The notes beneath the pieces were generated by a model. The model saw nothing but the letters and a program-made list of their open reading frames with translations, was not told the DNA's origin and ran no database searches. The position numbers were made by a program, and so were the translations under genes. Of a stretch of DNA of 64,000 nucleotides, positions 31,796-43,180 are shown piece after piece. Origin of the DNA: Periplaneta americana (taxonomy: Eukaryota; Arthropoda; Insecta; Blattodea; Blattidae). Every line of letters begins with the position of its first letter. The stretch's first letter is position 1. The DNA is taken from assembly GCF_040183065.1 (NCBI RefSeq), contig NW_027185501.1, positions 682,001 to 746,000 on the forward strand, given 5' to 3'.

Positions 31796-32253
31796 AGGCT
31801 GGTTCACAATAAACTGGGAAATCCACACCTGTGGAGTAACGGTCAGCGCGTCTGCCGCGAAACCAGGTGGCCCGGGTTCGATTCCCGGTCGGGGCAAGTT
31901 ACCTGGTTGAGGTTTTTTCCGGGGTTTTCCTTCAACCCAATATGGGCAAATGCTGGGTAACTTTCGGTGCTGGACCCCGAACTCATTTCACCGGCATTAT
32001 CACCTTCATCTCATTCAGACGCTAAATAACCAAAGATGTTGATAAAGCGTCGTAAAATAACCTACTGAAAAAAAAAATAAACTGGGAACGGAAACGAGAA
32101 CGGAAATAATGTTAAAATAAATGTACAGTATTTAAATGTGAGCATTCAGAATAGTTAATTGTGACTGCTTACCTTTAAATACATTTATTTTAAAAATATT
32201 TCCGTTCTAGTTCTCGTTGCCGTTTCCGTTTTCGGTTTATTGTGAACCAGCTT
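31796..32253. mobile_element. PIF/Harbinger-type MITE, copy B, split by a SINE
   Basis: The ends AGGCTGGTTCACAATAAACT and (reverse complement) AAGCTGGTTCACAATAAACC match copy A. The SINE 31821-32075 interrupts it. The interior 'aatgttaaaataaatgtaca' provides the Helitron empty site for copy A. The flanking trinucleotides do not match exactly (TAT/TTA). Confidence 0.8.
31821..32075 (+). mobile_element. tRNA-derived SINE with 13-bp target duplication
   Basis: Flanked by AATAAACTGGGAA at 31808-31820 and 32076-32088. Box A-like GTGGAGTAACGG near 31831 and perfect box B GGTTCGATTCC at 31875-31885. It ends 'aaataacctactg' plus an A-run. The cleanest SINE copy in the window and probably the youngest. 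Confidence 0.92.
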
Positions 32254-32837
32254 TTAATATTTTCATGTCTCATATCATTGTGTTACAAACTATTTTTTTT
32301 TATTTAGTTGCTATAAAAGATAGCCTAGTTACTATAAAGTGTAAACCATCTTGGACTATATAGCCTCATTTTCAACTACCTATATTAAAATACCAATTAA
32401 TACTATCCGTACAATAACGAGTTTTCATGCGTTGAAAGGTTCCGTACAAATTTTACGGAACAAACGTTTGAGTCATGAGTCCTGCGCTAACAGGTTAACT
32501 CGCCGTTATTCGAGAACCAGTAAAAATGTTGAGTGGCCATCACTTTTAAAAGTAATTTCCATCCTTTCTCAACATTTCTCTCGCTTTGACCCCCCATCTA
32601 ACGTGAAAAACAAAAAAGTTTGCCGCTTACCAGAGGTGAAATCTGAACAGATCAATCTCCATCGAAGTTAATACATATTTTTTTTTCACTTTCCAAAAAA
32701 TACTTTCAGTTCGATTTGTTTTTCTATGCTTTCCTTATACATTGAGCTATCAATCCAAAAAATTACAGCGCGATTGATTAAGTATTATAGGAGCTACGAC
32801 ATGATATATATAGGACCGGGAAATGTATAAGCCAATG
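32254..32837. other. unassigned sequence inside the hAT element
   Basis: A 106-codon plus-strand open frame (32351-32671) has no recognisable family. Nothing else supportable. Confidence 0.4.
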
Positions 32838-33108
32838 CTTCCTATAGAACCACGGCCCGAGCGATATCGCTTTCTTATCAGTACTACAGTCCCGCCTAGA
32901 CCTCCGAGACTGTCGGGAATGATCTAGTATCGGTAATCCCGGGACCAAGAGAATCTCGTGTTCTCTATCAATGAGTCATTTGGCTACGTTAGGTACTCGC
33001 GCACTGCTCGGGACTGCGGTGATTACGCAACCGAGAACGGGCGATAATATGAGGCAGTCTGCCCGACTCTACTTTCATTTAAGAGTCCACTTTCAACTTA
33101 ATTACTAA

Positions 33109-33260
33109 GGGCCTGTACTACGATCGCCTGTTAAAGCTCCAGATTCGTATACTGCAGTTTAGCAATCTGGAAGTTAAATATTTTGTTCTGTACTACCAGC
33201 AGATTTTAACTGCAAGATTGTTATACGGAAGATATAGTAACATTTTTGTTACGTTGGCAA
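33109..33260. mobile_element. left end of a possible PIF/Harbinger element
   Basis: After TAA (33106-08) the sequence switches to GGGCCTGTACTACGATCGCC, a Harbinger-like terminus, and the motif CTGTACTAC recurs near 33196. No matching right end was found in the window, so the element's extent is unknown. Confidence 0.4.
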
Positions 33261-36115
33261 TGAAGTTACTGAAAATGTAGTGAAATTTATTGCGTTGGTA
33301 TACCTTTCCCCGCGTATTTCATGTTAATGTTCCGTGTTTATATGATACTATTTATTTTGAGGTTTTATTGTAAGCATTATTGTTATTATTTATTATAATA
33401 CTGAAGCTCCAGCCAAAAAATAACAGAGTGAAGAACAGAAAATTACACATACTGTATGAAGAAACTTTACATGGAAGCAAAAGGTAAGATTTTAAAGGTT
33501 ATGTTTCTTTTCGAATAGTAATAATTCCTACCATATGATAGTATTTTGGTTTTAATTAGTAGGCCTAAACAGGACGGGTGCGGATTCCAGCAAAAGTGCG
33601 TTTTTCTCCATAATCATTGTTTTATTCATGTGTAACTGCACAAGAAGTGTAGGTGGCAATTATTTTTGTATTGCAATTAATATTAAGTGTGCTTTCAGTT
33701 TGTTGTATAGCCTACATTATTAGTGAATAGGGCCTATTTCGGTAATTTTTTTAGAAATAGCGTACTTCACGGCTTCAAATCATGGGTCGAAGGCACAATA
33801 ACTCGTTTAAAAAAGAAAAGTTCACTGGTACTGATAATAATGAATGATGTCTTTGGCCTGGGATTTCTAACCAACATTAGTACAGCAAGGTACACTGTTC
33901 CTAGCAAATTACCAATATTTCAGTATGTTAGGCCTACGTATTTTACTGTTAATAAATGGGCGGATATTTTGTATTAGGCCCATAATACCATTCGATCACA
34001 GATAGGGCCTAACATTATTTTTTAAAAGAACAGCATGAGGTGGAGAGACGTTTCCACTAAAATGCAATAGGCCTATCTGTTTGTTATGCACATTCAACAT
34101 CTCGTAAAATAACACAGAAACAGCAGATATTAAGTTTTTTCCAAAGTTTCTATGTACAGTATAGTCATATGTTTGATATTGTACTGACAATCGTCCATTA
34201 AAAGCTTTTGCTTATTTAGGTATAGAAACTTAGATAAGGGAAAAAGAGAAATACAGTATATTTTCTAATGTTGTAGGTTGCATATGGAATTAACCTAGTT
34301 TTACTTCCTTTTTGGTAATATAGAATGAAGCATGGGAAGAATATAGTAACATCAGCACAAATACAAGGACCTGAAAACAGCTGAGAAGCAAATTTGAATT
34401 CTTGGAAAAGAACACAAATAAAATTGCTGCTGCAGAGAGACAATGCAGGCTACAAACAATTGGAGCCCCTCCAACTGAAGCAAAACCAAATCCAAACTTA
34501 GCCAAGGTAAGTGATTTAATTCTCCTATCAATTGAGTGATTTCTCAGTGATTTTGATTCATATTCAATGCATAAGTTCACTTATATGTTAAATTATACAA
34601 TTATTAAATAATAAGCAGAGGAAATTGTATAACACAAGTTTGAATTCTTTTTATTTATTTATTTATTTACTTACTTTTGTTACAGCCGAAGTAGTAACTA
34701 AACCAAGTTCCACTGATACCAGTGCAGCTAATAACACGAATGAGGTTAGTGTGTAAGGAATTAAGAGTCAGAAGAAGAGATGATGAGCTTTAGAGATAAA
34801 AAAAATATTAGATTCTTGAAAATTGTTATACAAATTTAATTTAATGTCGGTATTACATTATAATACTATTATTTCTTTTTTATTTACAGTACCATTCAGG
34901 TTCACAGTGCAATTGTTTAGTTTTTGAAGTGAAACTGGACATCCCAACAATATCTCCAGGTAATTTGATTTATACTACAAAACGTTCTTTCACATTCTAC
35001 GTATGATGCTTACTTTTCCAATCTGAAATAGCTGTAACATGTAAACACATTTTCAGCCAACATGTTGAAAATAAATCTAACATACATACTATATGAAATC
35101 TGCAGCAAGCAGTAGATAAATTAGATGCAAAAATTAAAAAAAAAATAGTTAAAATATAAATTGTACATAATGGTGAAATGGTCACAAGAAATGGATGTCA
35201 TAAAAAGTAAACATCATTGTATTATAATATTATGTGGGAGTTGAGTGGGAATTTGAAAATTATAAATGTAGGCCTAAAATAGAAAGTACACTAAACTGAA
35301 GAATTTATTTTGAGATTTCTCTGTAATGGGTTTGTAATCAGATTAGGCCACATTATGTTAAGTTGTATTTCAATTCTACTGTGAGGATTCTCACTTTGAA
35401 ACTTGTGAATGATTTCTTGTGTACAGAAAAACTGAAAAATATCTCTTCATAAGATAAAACAGAAACTGACTACACTCTATTTACAATAGAACTATTTGCT
35501 TGGTTTTTTCTCTCTCTTTTTTATTGCAGCTTTACTTTCTTATTGTTAAAAATGAGTTTGGATTAATAGCACGTTAGAAAATACAATACTGTTACAGCTG
35601 CTGACTTTGAAGTGTCCACACCTTTATGATAAAACATCATCTTTCTCCAGAATTAAATATCTTAAGAATTAATTCCACTCTTAAAATATTACAGAGTTAG
35701 CTGGTGCAGCAGATGAAGGTCTTCTACTGTACGGGTGTCTACACAGTGTAATGAAAGTAAGTTTTAAGTGAAATTACTGGTTTATTCAGTGTAGGTAGTG
35801 TAGGCTAAACCCAGAAAGGTCTGAATATAAGCATATATCCCTCTCTTAAATATTTCAGCTGATAATGGAATAATAGCTGATCGAGTTACACCCCAAGGAT
35901 GCTTAAAAAAAAAAAAAAGCAAGCCTCTGAGGAATGCACTAGCCACATCGAAAAATCCTTCTCCATCTGTGAACTGTAAGTTTAATGTTTACTTAATTGT
36001 ACTTGAGATGTTGGAAATGCATGAACTTCAATACTATTACAGTGATTTCTTTAAAAAATACATTAGTTGAAAGTTGGATGCTAACATTATAACAAAGAAT
36101 GATTTGAAAAATAAA
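33261..36115 (+). other. poorly explained stretch with exon-like islands
   Basis: Several short segments bounded by splice-like signals lie on the plus strand. They are ...AAGCAAAAG|GTAAGA (33486); a segment ending 'RQCRLQTIGAPPTEAKPNPN' then LAK|GTAAGT (34506); CAG|...TCCACTGATACCAGTGCAGC (from 34686); ACAG|TACCATTCAGG...CTCCAG|GTAATT (34890-34961); and CAG|AGTTAGCTGGTGCAGCAGAT...AAAG|TAAGT (35694-35758). The 34.4 kb segment (KKFEF/LEKNTNKIAAAERQC-like) recalls Myb/SANT-like accessory proteins of PIF/Harbinger transposons. Frames do not join cleanly, so this is at best a degraded gene. Confidence 0.3.
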
Positions 36116-36475
36116 CATAGTGGAATACATATTAATGCTGTTAGAATCAAATACGAATCACACAAAAACAGAAGTCGATAATTCAATGAAAATGTACACA
36201 GTAAAAATAAAAATAATCATATTGGGATACATATTAGTATTAGATTACAAGTAAGTAGGATTCACATAATTAAACCAGTAACCGACAATTGAATAAAATG
36301 TACACAATAAAAAATAATAGACTAATAATAAAAATAATATAAAAAACAACACAGTGATATACATATTGGTGTTAAGTGATAAATAAACACGATTTACAAG
36401 ATTACACAATAAAAATAAGAAACAAAAAATAAAAATAAATACAGAGGAATACATTGTATTCAATATTTGCAACGC
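36116..36475. repeat. imperfect tandem repeats of about 120 bp
   Basis: Three to four diverged units, each starting with a variant of 'tggaatacatattaatgctg' (about 36120, 36222, 36355, 36445) and containing 'aaaatgtacacagtaaaaat'-like sequence. Confidence 0.65.
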
Positions 36476-37526
36476 GTTAAATCTGGCAAATCATCATAAG
36501 ATATCATAAGATATATATGATCTAGGGTAATACTAAATGGAAATAAGTTTAGAAGAGATCATGAAACACAAAGAGGAGTGGCCTGGAGGTGCACAGTTAA
36601 AACTTGAAAAGTAAGAACATAACTTAATGAAAATGCTTCGCACATATTATTCAACAATGGAATTAATGGAAGATTTTTGTTCTCTTTGACGAGTACCAAC
36701 TTTATGATATGATCATTTTATTCCTTTGACGAGTACCAACTACATGGTACGATTGAAACAAATATTTTTAACCACACCTGCCAATAACGTGCAGAGAGTC
36801 CTAAGTCTCTATGAAATGAAAAGGAAATGTTGCTAGAATATTATAATAACTGCACGCAACTGATGACTACTCACAAGTAACCACTGCGCGTAACTGATGC
36901 ACAAAATTCAGATAAAAACTTTCCGTACGCCCAACTGATAAACTCCCGCATTTCACAAGACGCCGGCAGAAATATAGAAGTAGCCTACAAGCACAGAGAA
37001 ATGACACTTTTGATAAAGTTGATTACAGTGCCAGCTCAGCTAAACTTACAGTATTTACCTAGATCAGAATTCACCGTAGTTCTAAGCCATTGTTTCCAAA
37101 TATTATTACGACTTCATTGCAATGAACTCCTACCTCTGAACTAATTTCCTTGAACATTTTGTTACTGATTTATGGTACCTCATTCTACGTTGAGGAGAAT
37201 TGTATGTTAGAATTTAACAGTAACAGGTCACCAGCTTCTATTCCTCTGCCATTTTTATCTAGAATTATTGCTATGTTGATGATACAGTTTGTTACAGTCT
37301 ACGAAACCATACAAGGAAGTAGCTACTTCGTAACATTATAGCAAATATAGATCACCATACTTAATTTTACTCCAGTTTCTATTTTGAGAGAACATAAACA
37401 AATTGGTTTTCGAAACCTCAGGAACATTTTAATTATCTGTAGCTTATGAGAGATCCCAGATATCTTTTAAATGCTGCGGTAGAATGTCTTTCATTACAAT
37501 AGTGTTTATGTCGGAATTTTCATGTA
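36476..37526. other. unassigned sequence
   Basis: Includes a short direct repeat TTTGACGAGTACCAACT at about 36686 and 36725. No gene or element recognised. Confidence 0.45.
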
Positions 37527-37734
37527 GGGTAAAGCAACCTAATTCCGTGATACCCTTAATTCCGTGATACTCTTCTTTCACTGAGTGTCTCAAAAGTAGG
37601 CGAAAGATGCACTTTTTCGAGAATCATGTCTGGCGCCATGGCCGGACGGTAAAGCTTTGACTGACATTCAATTTAAAAAAAAAAAAAAAAAGGTCACGGG
37701 TTTAGGGGTATCACGAATTTAGGCAACTTTACGC
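37527..37734. mobile_element. 208-bp TA-flanked MITE with iterated terminal motif
   Basis: TA at 37525-26 and 37735-36. The left end is GGGTAAAGCAACCTAATTCC and the reverse complement of the right is GCGTAAAGTTGCCTAAATTC. The unit 'AATTCCGTGATACCCTT' is repeated within the left end and mirrored at the right. A poly-A run lies in the middle (about 37676-37691). Pogo-like by its ends. Confidence 0.75.
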
Positions 37735-38689
37735 TAGATACTAAAATATTTTAAGTACAACTTCATACATTTAAAAAACACATTTTAATTTCAAACGTAA
37801 TTAATCGAAAATCTTGAAAGAACTTAAAATCAAGGAAATAAATGCAGTAACCTGGTTTTAAGCGGGTACATTTAGGCACATTAACTTCTAATGAATCTAT
37901 GTACCGTTCTGCCAATGTCTATGAAAGTTACTCCATAATAGCCTGCATCACACAGAGTATTTCAAAAGTTAAGATCAATGATCTAGGAGGTGAAAGAGCA
38001 GCTCGAGTGGAGTAATTAATGTAGCCTATATATTTTTTTGTGTTCGCTACGATTTAGAAAATATCAAAAGGCATGGTGCAAAGCAGAGAACATGATAAAT
38101 GCGTTTTATTTGTACCAGATAAAGTTTATAACTATTTTCTGACAGTTGCGCACACAACTGAACCATATGCCCTTATACATAGATGGGCAGCTCGTGCTCA
38201 CGAAGTGTTAAAAACCTTGATGCAATGAAAGACAGACAGACTAGCTGCAGCAGTTACAAGTTGTTTGTAGTTATGCTACAGAATCAGGTCACTGTCACGG
38301 TGCACTGTGGCGGCTCATGCAGATGGTCGTGACGTCTAATCCATGATTTGTATTTCAGAATGACGCATGGTAGAATAATTACAGTATTTTTATACAGACT
38401 GTAGCTAAACACACATACGAAAATTATATTCTTGCAAAGCTTTCTTAATTAGAATACGATATTATTTAGTACTGAAAGCATAAATTGAACACAACCTTTT
38501 CAAGCTACAACAAATAAACCAGTAACTGCAATACTTATTTATTACTATACCATTTGTTAATATTTGTCGTATTTGAAACGTGAGCGATTACAAGTGTTTA
38601 TACATTAAAGAGGTTCCCTTATTTTCAGAAGATATTATCCTACATTCCTAAACAGACACAAATTCAAGGGAATAATTATTTACATATCA
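37735..38689. other. unassigned sequence
   Basis: No coding similarity or element border recognised. Confidence 0.45.
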
Positions 38690-39052
38690 CGGAAAATGAA
38701 ATAAACTTACTTCTCAGATCTTTCTGTACGTTTGGAGGTTTGACACTTCCTTCTTGCATTAAATCTCGGTCCAAATTTGGAAGCATTATGTGGAATTCTT
38801 ATCCATTGTCACAATCTCTCCAAACCTACCAGTGAATTCTGTTGTAAGGTCTTGGAGAAGAGCCTTATATTTGATAAGATTTTCTTCATCACTCTTCATG
38901 ACAGTTTCTAGTGAAGGAAAGTAATTTTTTTTTGTGTTCTGCTTGATACTGCCACATTTTAAATATAGTCTAATATATCTGCAAATACTTTTAGCTGGTC
39001 GACCATATGTCGCGCAATTCTGTAACTCGCATGCACAACGTGCTGATGACAT
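38690..39052 (-). pseudogene. hAT-type (ZBED/GTF2IRD2-like) transposase fragment
   Basis: The minus strand is open from 39052 to 38786, with 'NYFPSLETVMKSDEENLIKY' followed by 'KALLQDLTTEFTGRFGEIVT'. This 'HFP.l......-...Y...l..L..EF..RF.d' pattern is typical of the region before the C-terminal part of ZBED/GTF2IRD2-like hAT transposases. Sequence below 38786 ('LPNLDRDLMQEGSVKPPNVQ') may continue it in another frame. Short and uncertain. Confidence 0.4.
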
Positions 39053-39255
39053 ATGATATCGGTCTCACTTTGTTGATATCCCATTTTTTTCTTTAGTTCA
39101 TATGAAGCTTTCTCTTGGAGGTCCATACAGAATTAATTTACCAAACCTTTCGCCATATCTATTTCTAAAATATTTTCTGATAGTTAAAATGTTATGCGTA
39201 AGAAAGTGTAGTGGACATAATATAATATAGGCCTGTATAACTTGTTTTTTTTTCA

Positions 39256-40798
39256 CAAAGTGTGGAAGTCGAAATTTCGATAGAAAATCTGAAAAAGTAC
39301 AAGTCTCCAGGTGTTGATCAAATTCCAGCAGAATTAATACAAGAGGGTGGAAGCGCATTATCTAGCGAAATTTATAAACTTGTACTTGCAATTTGGGAAA
39401 AAGAAAATTGTACCAGAACAATGGAAGGAGTCCATAATCGTACCTATTTTTAAGAAGGGGGACAAAACTAACTGTAGTAACTTTCGAGGAATATCACTTT
39501 TGTTGACGTCGTACAAAATTTTGTCGAATATCCTTTTGAGAAGATAAACTCCATATGTAGATGAAATTATTGGGGATCATCAGTGTAGTTTTAGGCGTAA
39601 TAGATCGACTATTGATCAGATTTTTTGTATTCGACAGATATTGGAGAAAAATGGGAGTTTAAGGGTACAGCATATCAGTTATTCATAGATTTAAAAAAGG
39701 CGTATGACTCGGTTAAGAGAGAAGTTTTATATAATATTCTTATTGAATTTGGTATTCCCAAGAAACTAGTTCGATTAATTAAAATGTGTCTTAGTGGAAC
39801 TTACAGCAGAGTTCGTATAGGCCAGTTTCTATCTGATGCTTTTCCAATTCAGTGCGGGCTAAAGCAGGGAGATGCACTATCACCTTTACTTTTTAACTTC
39901 GCTCTAGAATATGCCATTAGGAAAGTTCAGGATAACACAGAGGGTTTGGAATTGAACGGGTTACATCAGCTTCTTGTCTATGCGGATGACGTGAATATGT
40001 TAGGAGAAAATCCACAAACGATTAGGGGAAACGCGGAAATTTTACTTGAAGCAAGTAAAGCGATTGGGTTGGAAGTAAATCCCGAAAAGGCTAAGTATAT
40101 GATTATGTCTCGTGACCAGAATATTGTACGAAATGGAACTATAAAAATTGGAGATTTATTCTTCGAAGAGGTGGAAAAATTCAACTATCTTGGAGCAACA
40201 GTAACAAACATAAATGACACTAGGGAGGAAATAAAACGCAGAATAAATATGGGAAATGCCTGTTATTATTCGGTTGAGAAGCTTCTGTCATCTAGTCTTC
40301 TGTCAAAAAATCTGAAAGTTAGTATTTATAAAACAGTTATATTACCGGTTGTTCTGTAGTCTATGGTTGTGAAACTTGGACTCTCACTTTGAAAGAGGAA
40401 CAGAGATTAAGGGTGTTTGAGAATAAGTTTCTTAGGAAAATATTTGGGGCTAAGAAGGATGAAGATACAGGAGAATGGAGAAATTTACACAACACAGAGC
40501 TGGACGCATTGTATACTTCACCTGACATAATTAGGACAATAAAATCCAGACGTTTGAGATGGGCAGGGCATGTAGCACCTTTGAGCGAATCCAGAAATGC
40601 ATAAAGAGTGTTAGTTGGGAGGCCGGAGGCAAAAGACCTTTGGGGAGGCCGAGACGAAGATGGGAAGTTAATATTAAAATGGATTTGAGATAGGTAGGAT
40701 ATGATGGTAGAGGCTGGATTAATCTTGCTCAGGATAGGGACCAATGGCGGGCTTATGTGAGGGCGGCAATGAACCTACGGGTTCCTTAAAAGCTAGTA
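39256..40798 (+). pseudogene. LINE ORF2 (RT part), (GTAA)n-tail family, most complete copy
   Basis: RT of an APE-type non-LTR retrotransposon, which copies its own RNA into chromosomal nicks. It begins mid-protein (VEVSIENLKKYKSPGVDQIP) and reads 'QWKESIIVPIFKKGDKTNCS' and '[20 protein letters not shown]'. An in-frame TAA follows at about 39546, then '[20 protein letters not shown]', a frameshift at an A-run near 39648, and a 244-codon open stretch from 39625 with '[20 protein letters not shown]' and the catalytic '[11 protein letters not shown]'. More frameshifts near 40355 and 40600 precede the C-terminus (RRLRWAGHVAPLSESRN ... AMNLRVP). The YADD core is intact, but there is no endonuclease. 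Six other fragments of this family are in the window. Confidence 0.9.
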
Positions 40799-40799
40799 C

Positions 40800-40831
<32 letters not shown>

Positions 40832-40848
40832 TTAAGTAAGTAAGTCTT
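40799..40848 (+). repeat. (GTAA)n LINE tail
   Basis: Simple-repeat 3' tail of the LINE just upstream; the other copies of this family begin with the complementary CTTA units. Confidence 0.9.
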
Positions 40849-41867
40849 ATATAACTTCACTTTCGTCTTAACAAAAAGTAATTTTTTTCCTATTTATCAA
40901 TAAAAGGGAAACGCTCTGATCTGATTATACTGTTTCACTCATAACGAGCCGCCGCTTAATGCAGACTCGAGAGAACTTACGTCTTACAAGGCCCGCGTAA
41001 AGACACTACAGATAGAACAGAGTTCGTTCTGCCTAACAGATGTTGTGTTGACAGTTTGAGAGCACGAGTTGCCCACCCATGCCCCTACATCTGTCATGTC
41101 AACTAATGCCCATAGGCGCAAGCGCGCGCTTTAGAGCTCAGAAGAGCCTGAGCGTTTTACAACGGAAAGGAAAGAGACAGACGAAAGAGGTAGAATATGG
41201 CGCTTGGTCGTGCTATATACTGCACTGATTCAATGGGTAATGGCAAGAGAAATTATTAAAACTTTATCCATGTTAATTTTCTATTTGTCTGAGAAGTATA
41301 GGAGCATTATTAGAATGTAAGTTTTAATTTTATTGCTCATTTTTCACAAGTTTGCTTTTTTTAATTCAAAATGAATATTTTCTCAACTTTTTTTTTTTTA
41401 CAGAAAAGTGAAATTTTCAGATAGGTTTATTTAGTAGCCTTACAGGTACTGAAACAATGTTCTTGTAAATCTAATATATCGTAAATATGTCATATTGAAA
41501 ATAGTGTATTGAGAATTTTGAAAATATTCGCAGGGAAAATATTTGTAAGGAAATGAATTAACAAAGCAACTACTGTTACATCACAAACAAAAGATATGTG
41601 CCTATGTTTTGTAAAAACGTCTTCTGAATAGCTTCAGCAGATTTCGAGAAAATAATTTAATATTCTCAATATAGGAAGTTGCGCAATAATATCACCTTAA
41701 AACATAATGCGATAAGAGTTTCGTTATGTAATATTAGTTACATTTAAAACATATACATACTTAAGTAACTTTGTACTACAATATTGTTTTGATTAGTTTA
41801 TTGATTACTTTTATAAGACTAAAGACACGAATAATGTCATACTCAATCTCTTTCTTTGGAATATCAC
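40849..41867. other. unassigned sequence
   Basis: No coding similarity or element border recognised. GC content rises at about 40960-41220 without an open frame. Confidence 0.4.
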
Positions 41868-41868
41868 T

Positions 41869-41904
<36 letters not shown>

Positions 41905-42306
41905 ATTTAAATATACAGAATAAAGAATATAATTACAAACAAACAAGAGAAAAAGAAATAAAATAATACAAACAATATAACAAAGGAGGTACAGTAGTAT
42001 TAACAAAATTTGAGACCGAATGACCAGCGCTCGTGTTCGGTCGCAGTTCAGATATAATATTAATAGGCCTAAAAGAGAATATAAAATAAAATAAAATAGG
42101 AAATAGAATTAAAATTACAGTTACAGAAATTATATAATACAATATTAATATAAGAGAAATATATAAAATAAAAAAATAATAATAAAAATAAATAAATAAA
42201 ATAAAATAGGAACTAAAATTTAAATTACAGCGGCAATGGAATTATATAATATAATATTAACACCAGAGAAGAATAATATCGCACGTGAAAAGTAGGACTA
42301 TATATA
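41868..42306 (-). mobile_element. probable LINE 3' untranslated region with (TAAA)n tail
   Basis: Minus-strand sequence ending at a (TTTA)n run (41868-41904, plus-strand sense). It carries the block 'gaccgaatgaccagcgctcg' (about 42014) of a kind seen in LINE 3' UTRs. Two tandem ~125-bp diverged units occupy 42065-42270. It probably belongs to the LINE coding fragment at 49024-49907, from which the LTR retrotransposon separates it. Confidence 0.5.
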
Positions 42307-42308
42307 GG

Positions 42309-42355
<47 letters not shown>

Positions 42356-42380
42356 CATACATACATACATACATACATAC
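42307..42380. repeat. (TA)n then (ACAT)n microsatellite
   Basis: Compound simple repeat that abuts the left LTR; its last four bases ATAC form the target duplication. Confidence 0.95.
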
Positions 42381-43151
42381 TGTGACAGCGACGTGAGATT
42401 CGAACTCACGACCAGCGTTCCGCAAGAAAGCAGATCACGCGGGCTTCATGGAGCGCTGGGGGACGGCGCGCGGCGGAGAGAGTGCCCCCGCGCAACTGCT
42501 GCATGCGGAGTAGGGGGACGGACCCTCCCGACTCTTCCAGAAGTCCGGCGAAGTGGAGATATCCAGATAATTCTCTGCACACCTGTAGAAATTTCTCGCA
42601 ACTATGATTTCGCTATAAAAGAAGAAACGCCAGCGAACTCGAGCAGTTTCAGTTGATTAGTCAGCCAGTCAGTGAGAAAGCCAGAGCAAGCAAGCCAGTC
42701 TTGTGTACCGGAGTTCGGCTCGAGTGTGCGTCCGCAACTGTGACAGCATCCGAAGGCCTGAGTTAGAGTGCAGTGGACCGCAGTTGGAGGGACCTGAGTT
42801 CGAGCGCAGTGGACCGTAGTTGGAGGGATCTGAGTTCGAGTACAGTGAACTGTCTCTGAATGTCTGTGGTTCGAGATACTGTGAACTCGAGTGACTGAGC
42901 TAGAAGAACTGTGAACTGAGAACTGATAGTTCTGATTTGTAAATAGTGCTTTGTAAATATTAGTTAAGATTAACAGTTCATTGTTGTTCGTAATAGTCCA
43001 AGTAAATTGTCATCGCCGTCAGTGGAGTGCTATAACGAATACTGTGTTGAGTGAAAATCCTATTGTTGACGAGAGCGTTTAAGGTGAATTGTAGAAAGGA
43101 ATTATTGTTGGAAGAATAAAATCCTATTGTTGAGTTGAAATAAAATTTACA
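42381..43151 (+). repeat. left LTR (771 bp)
   Basis: Begins TGTGACAGCGACGTGAGATT and ends ATAAAATTTACA. TATA box TATAAAA at 42614-42620 marks the likely U3/R promoter. A ~36-bp unit (CCTGAGTTCGAGTGCAGTGG...) is repeated 2.6 times at 42757-42850. AATAAA polyadenylation-type signals lie near the 3' end. Confidence 0.96.
42614..42620 (+). promoter_or_regulatory. LTR TATA box
   Basis: TATAAAA in U3 of the left LTR; identical copy in the right LTR at 48378-48384. Confidence 0.75.
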
Positions 43152-43152
43152 T

Positions 43153-43170
43153 TGGTGTCAGAATCGGGAC
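43153..43170 (+). promoter_or_regulatory. primer-binding site
   Basis: TGGTGTCAGAATCGGGAC, starting one base after the left LTR. It is complementary to a tRNA 3' end finishing CCA; its TGGTGTCAGAA start is like PBSs that use tRNA-Leu (from memory). Confidence 0.8.
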
Positions 43171-43180
43171 ATTATCGACA

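Larger units (their letters stand above)
28409..33071. mobile_element. hAT element (non-autonomous) hosting nested insertions
   Basis: Terminal inverted repeats TAGAGTCGGGCAAACAGCCT (left) and TAGAGTCGGGCAGACTGCCT (right, reverse complement). Flanking 8-mers CTATCATT (28401-28408) and CTTTCATT (33072-33079), one mismatch. The ends are GC-rich with internal palindromes. No hAT transposase was found. The interior holds a LINE 3' end, a SINE, two copies of a Harbinger-type MITE, a Helitron and unassigned sequence. Removing the element restores copy 2 of the pogo-like repeat, which supports the borders. Confidence 0.8.

Noticed and set aside
32351-32671. 106-codon ORF as the hAT transposase
   Set aside because: No hAT dimerisation or catalytic motif recognisable; treated as unassigned.
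36116-36475. CRISPR-like array
   Set aside because: Units are diverged, about 120 bp, without constant repeat/spacer structure, and the genome is eukaryotic.
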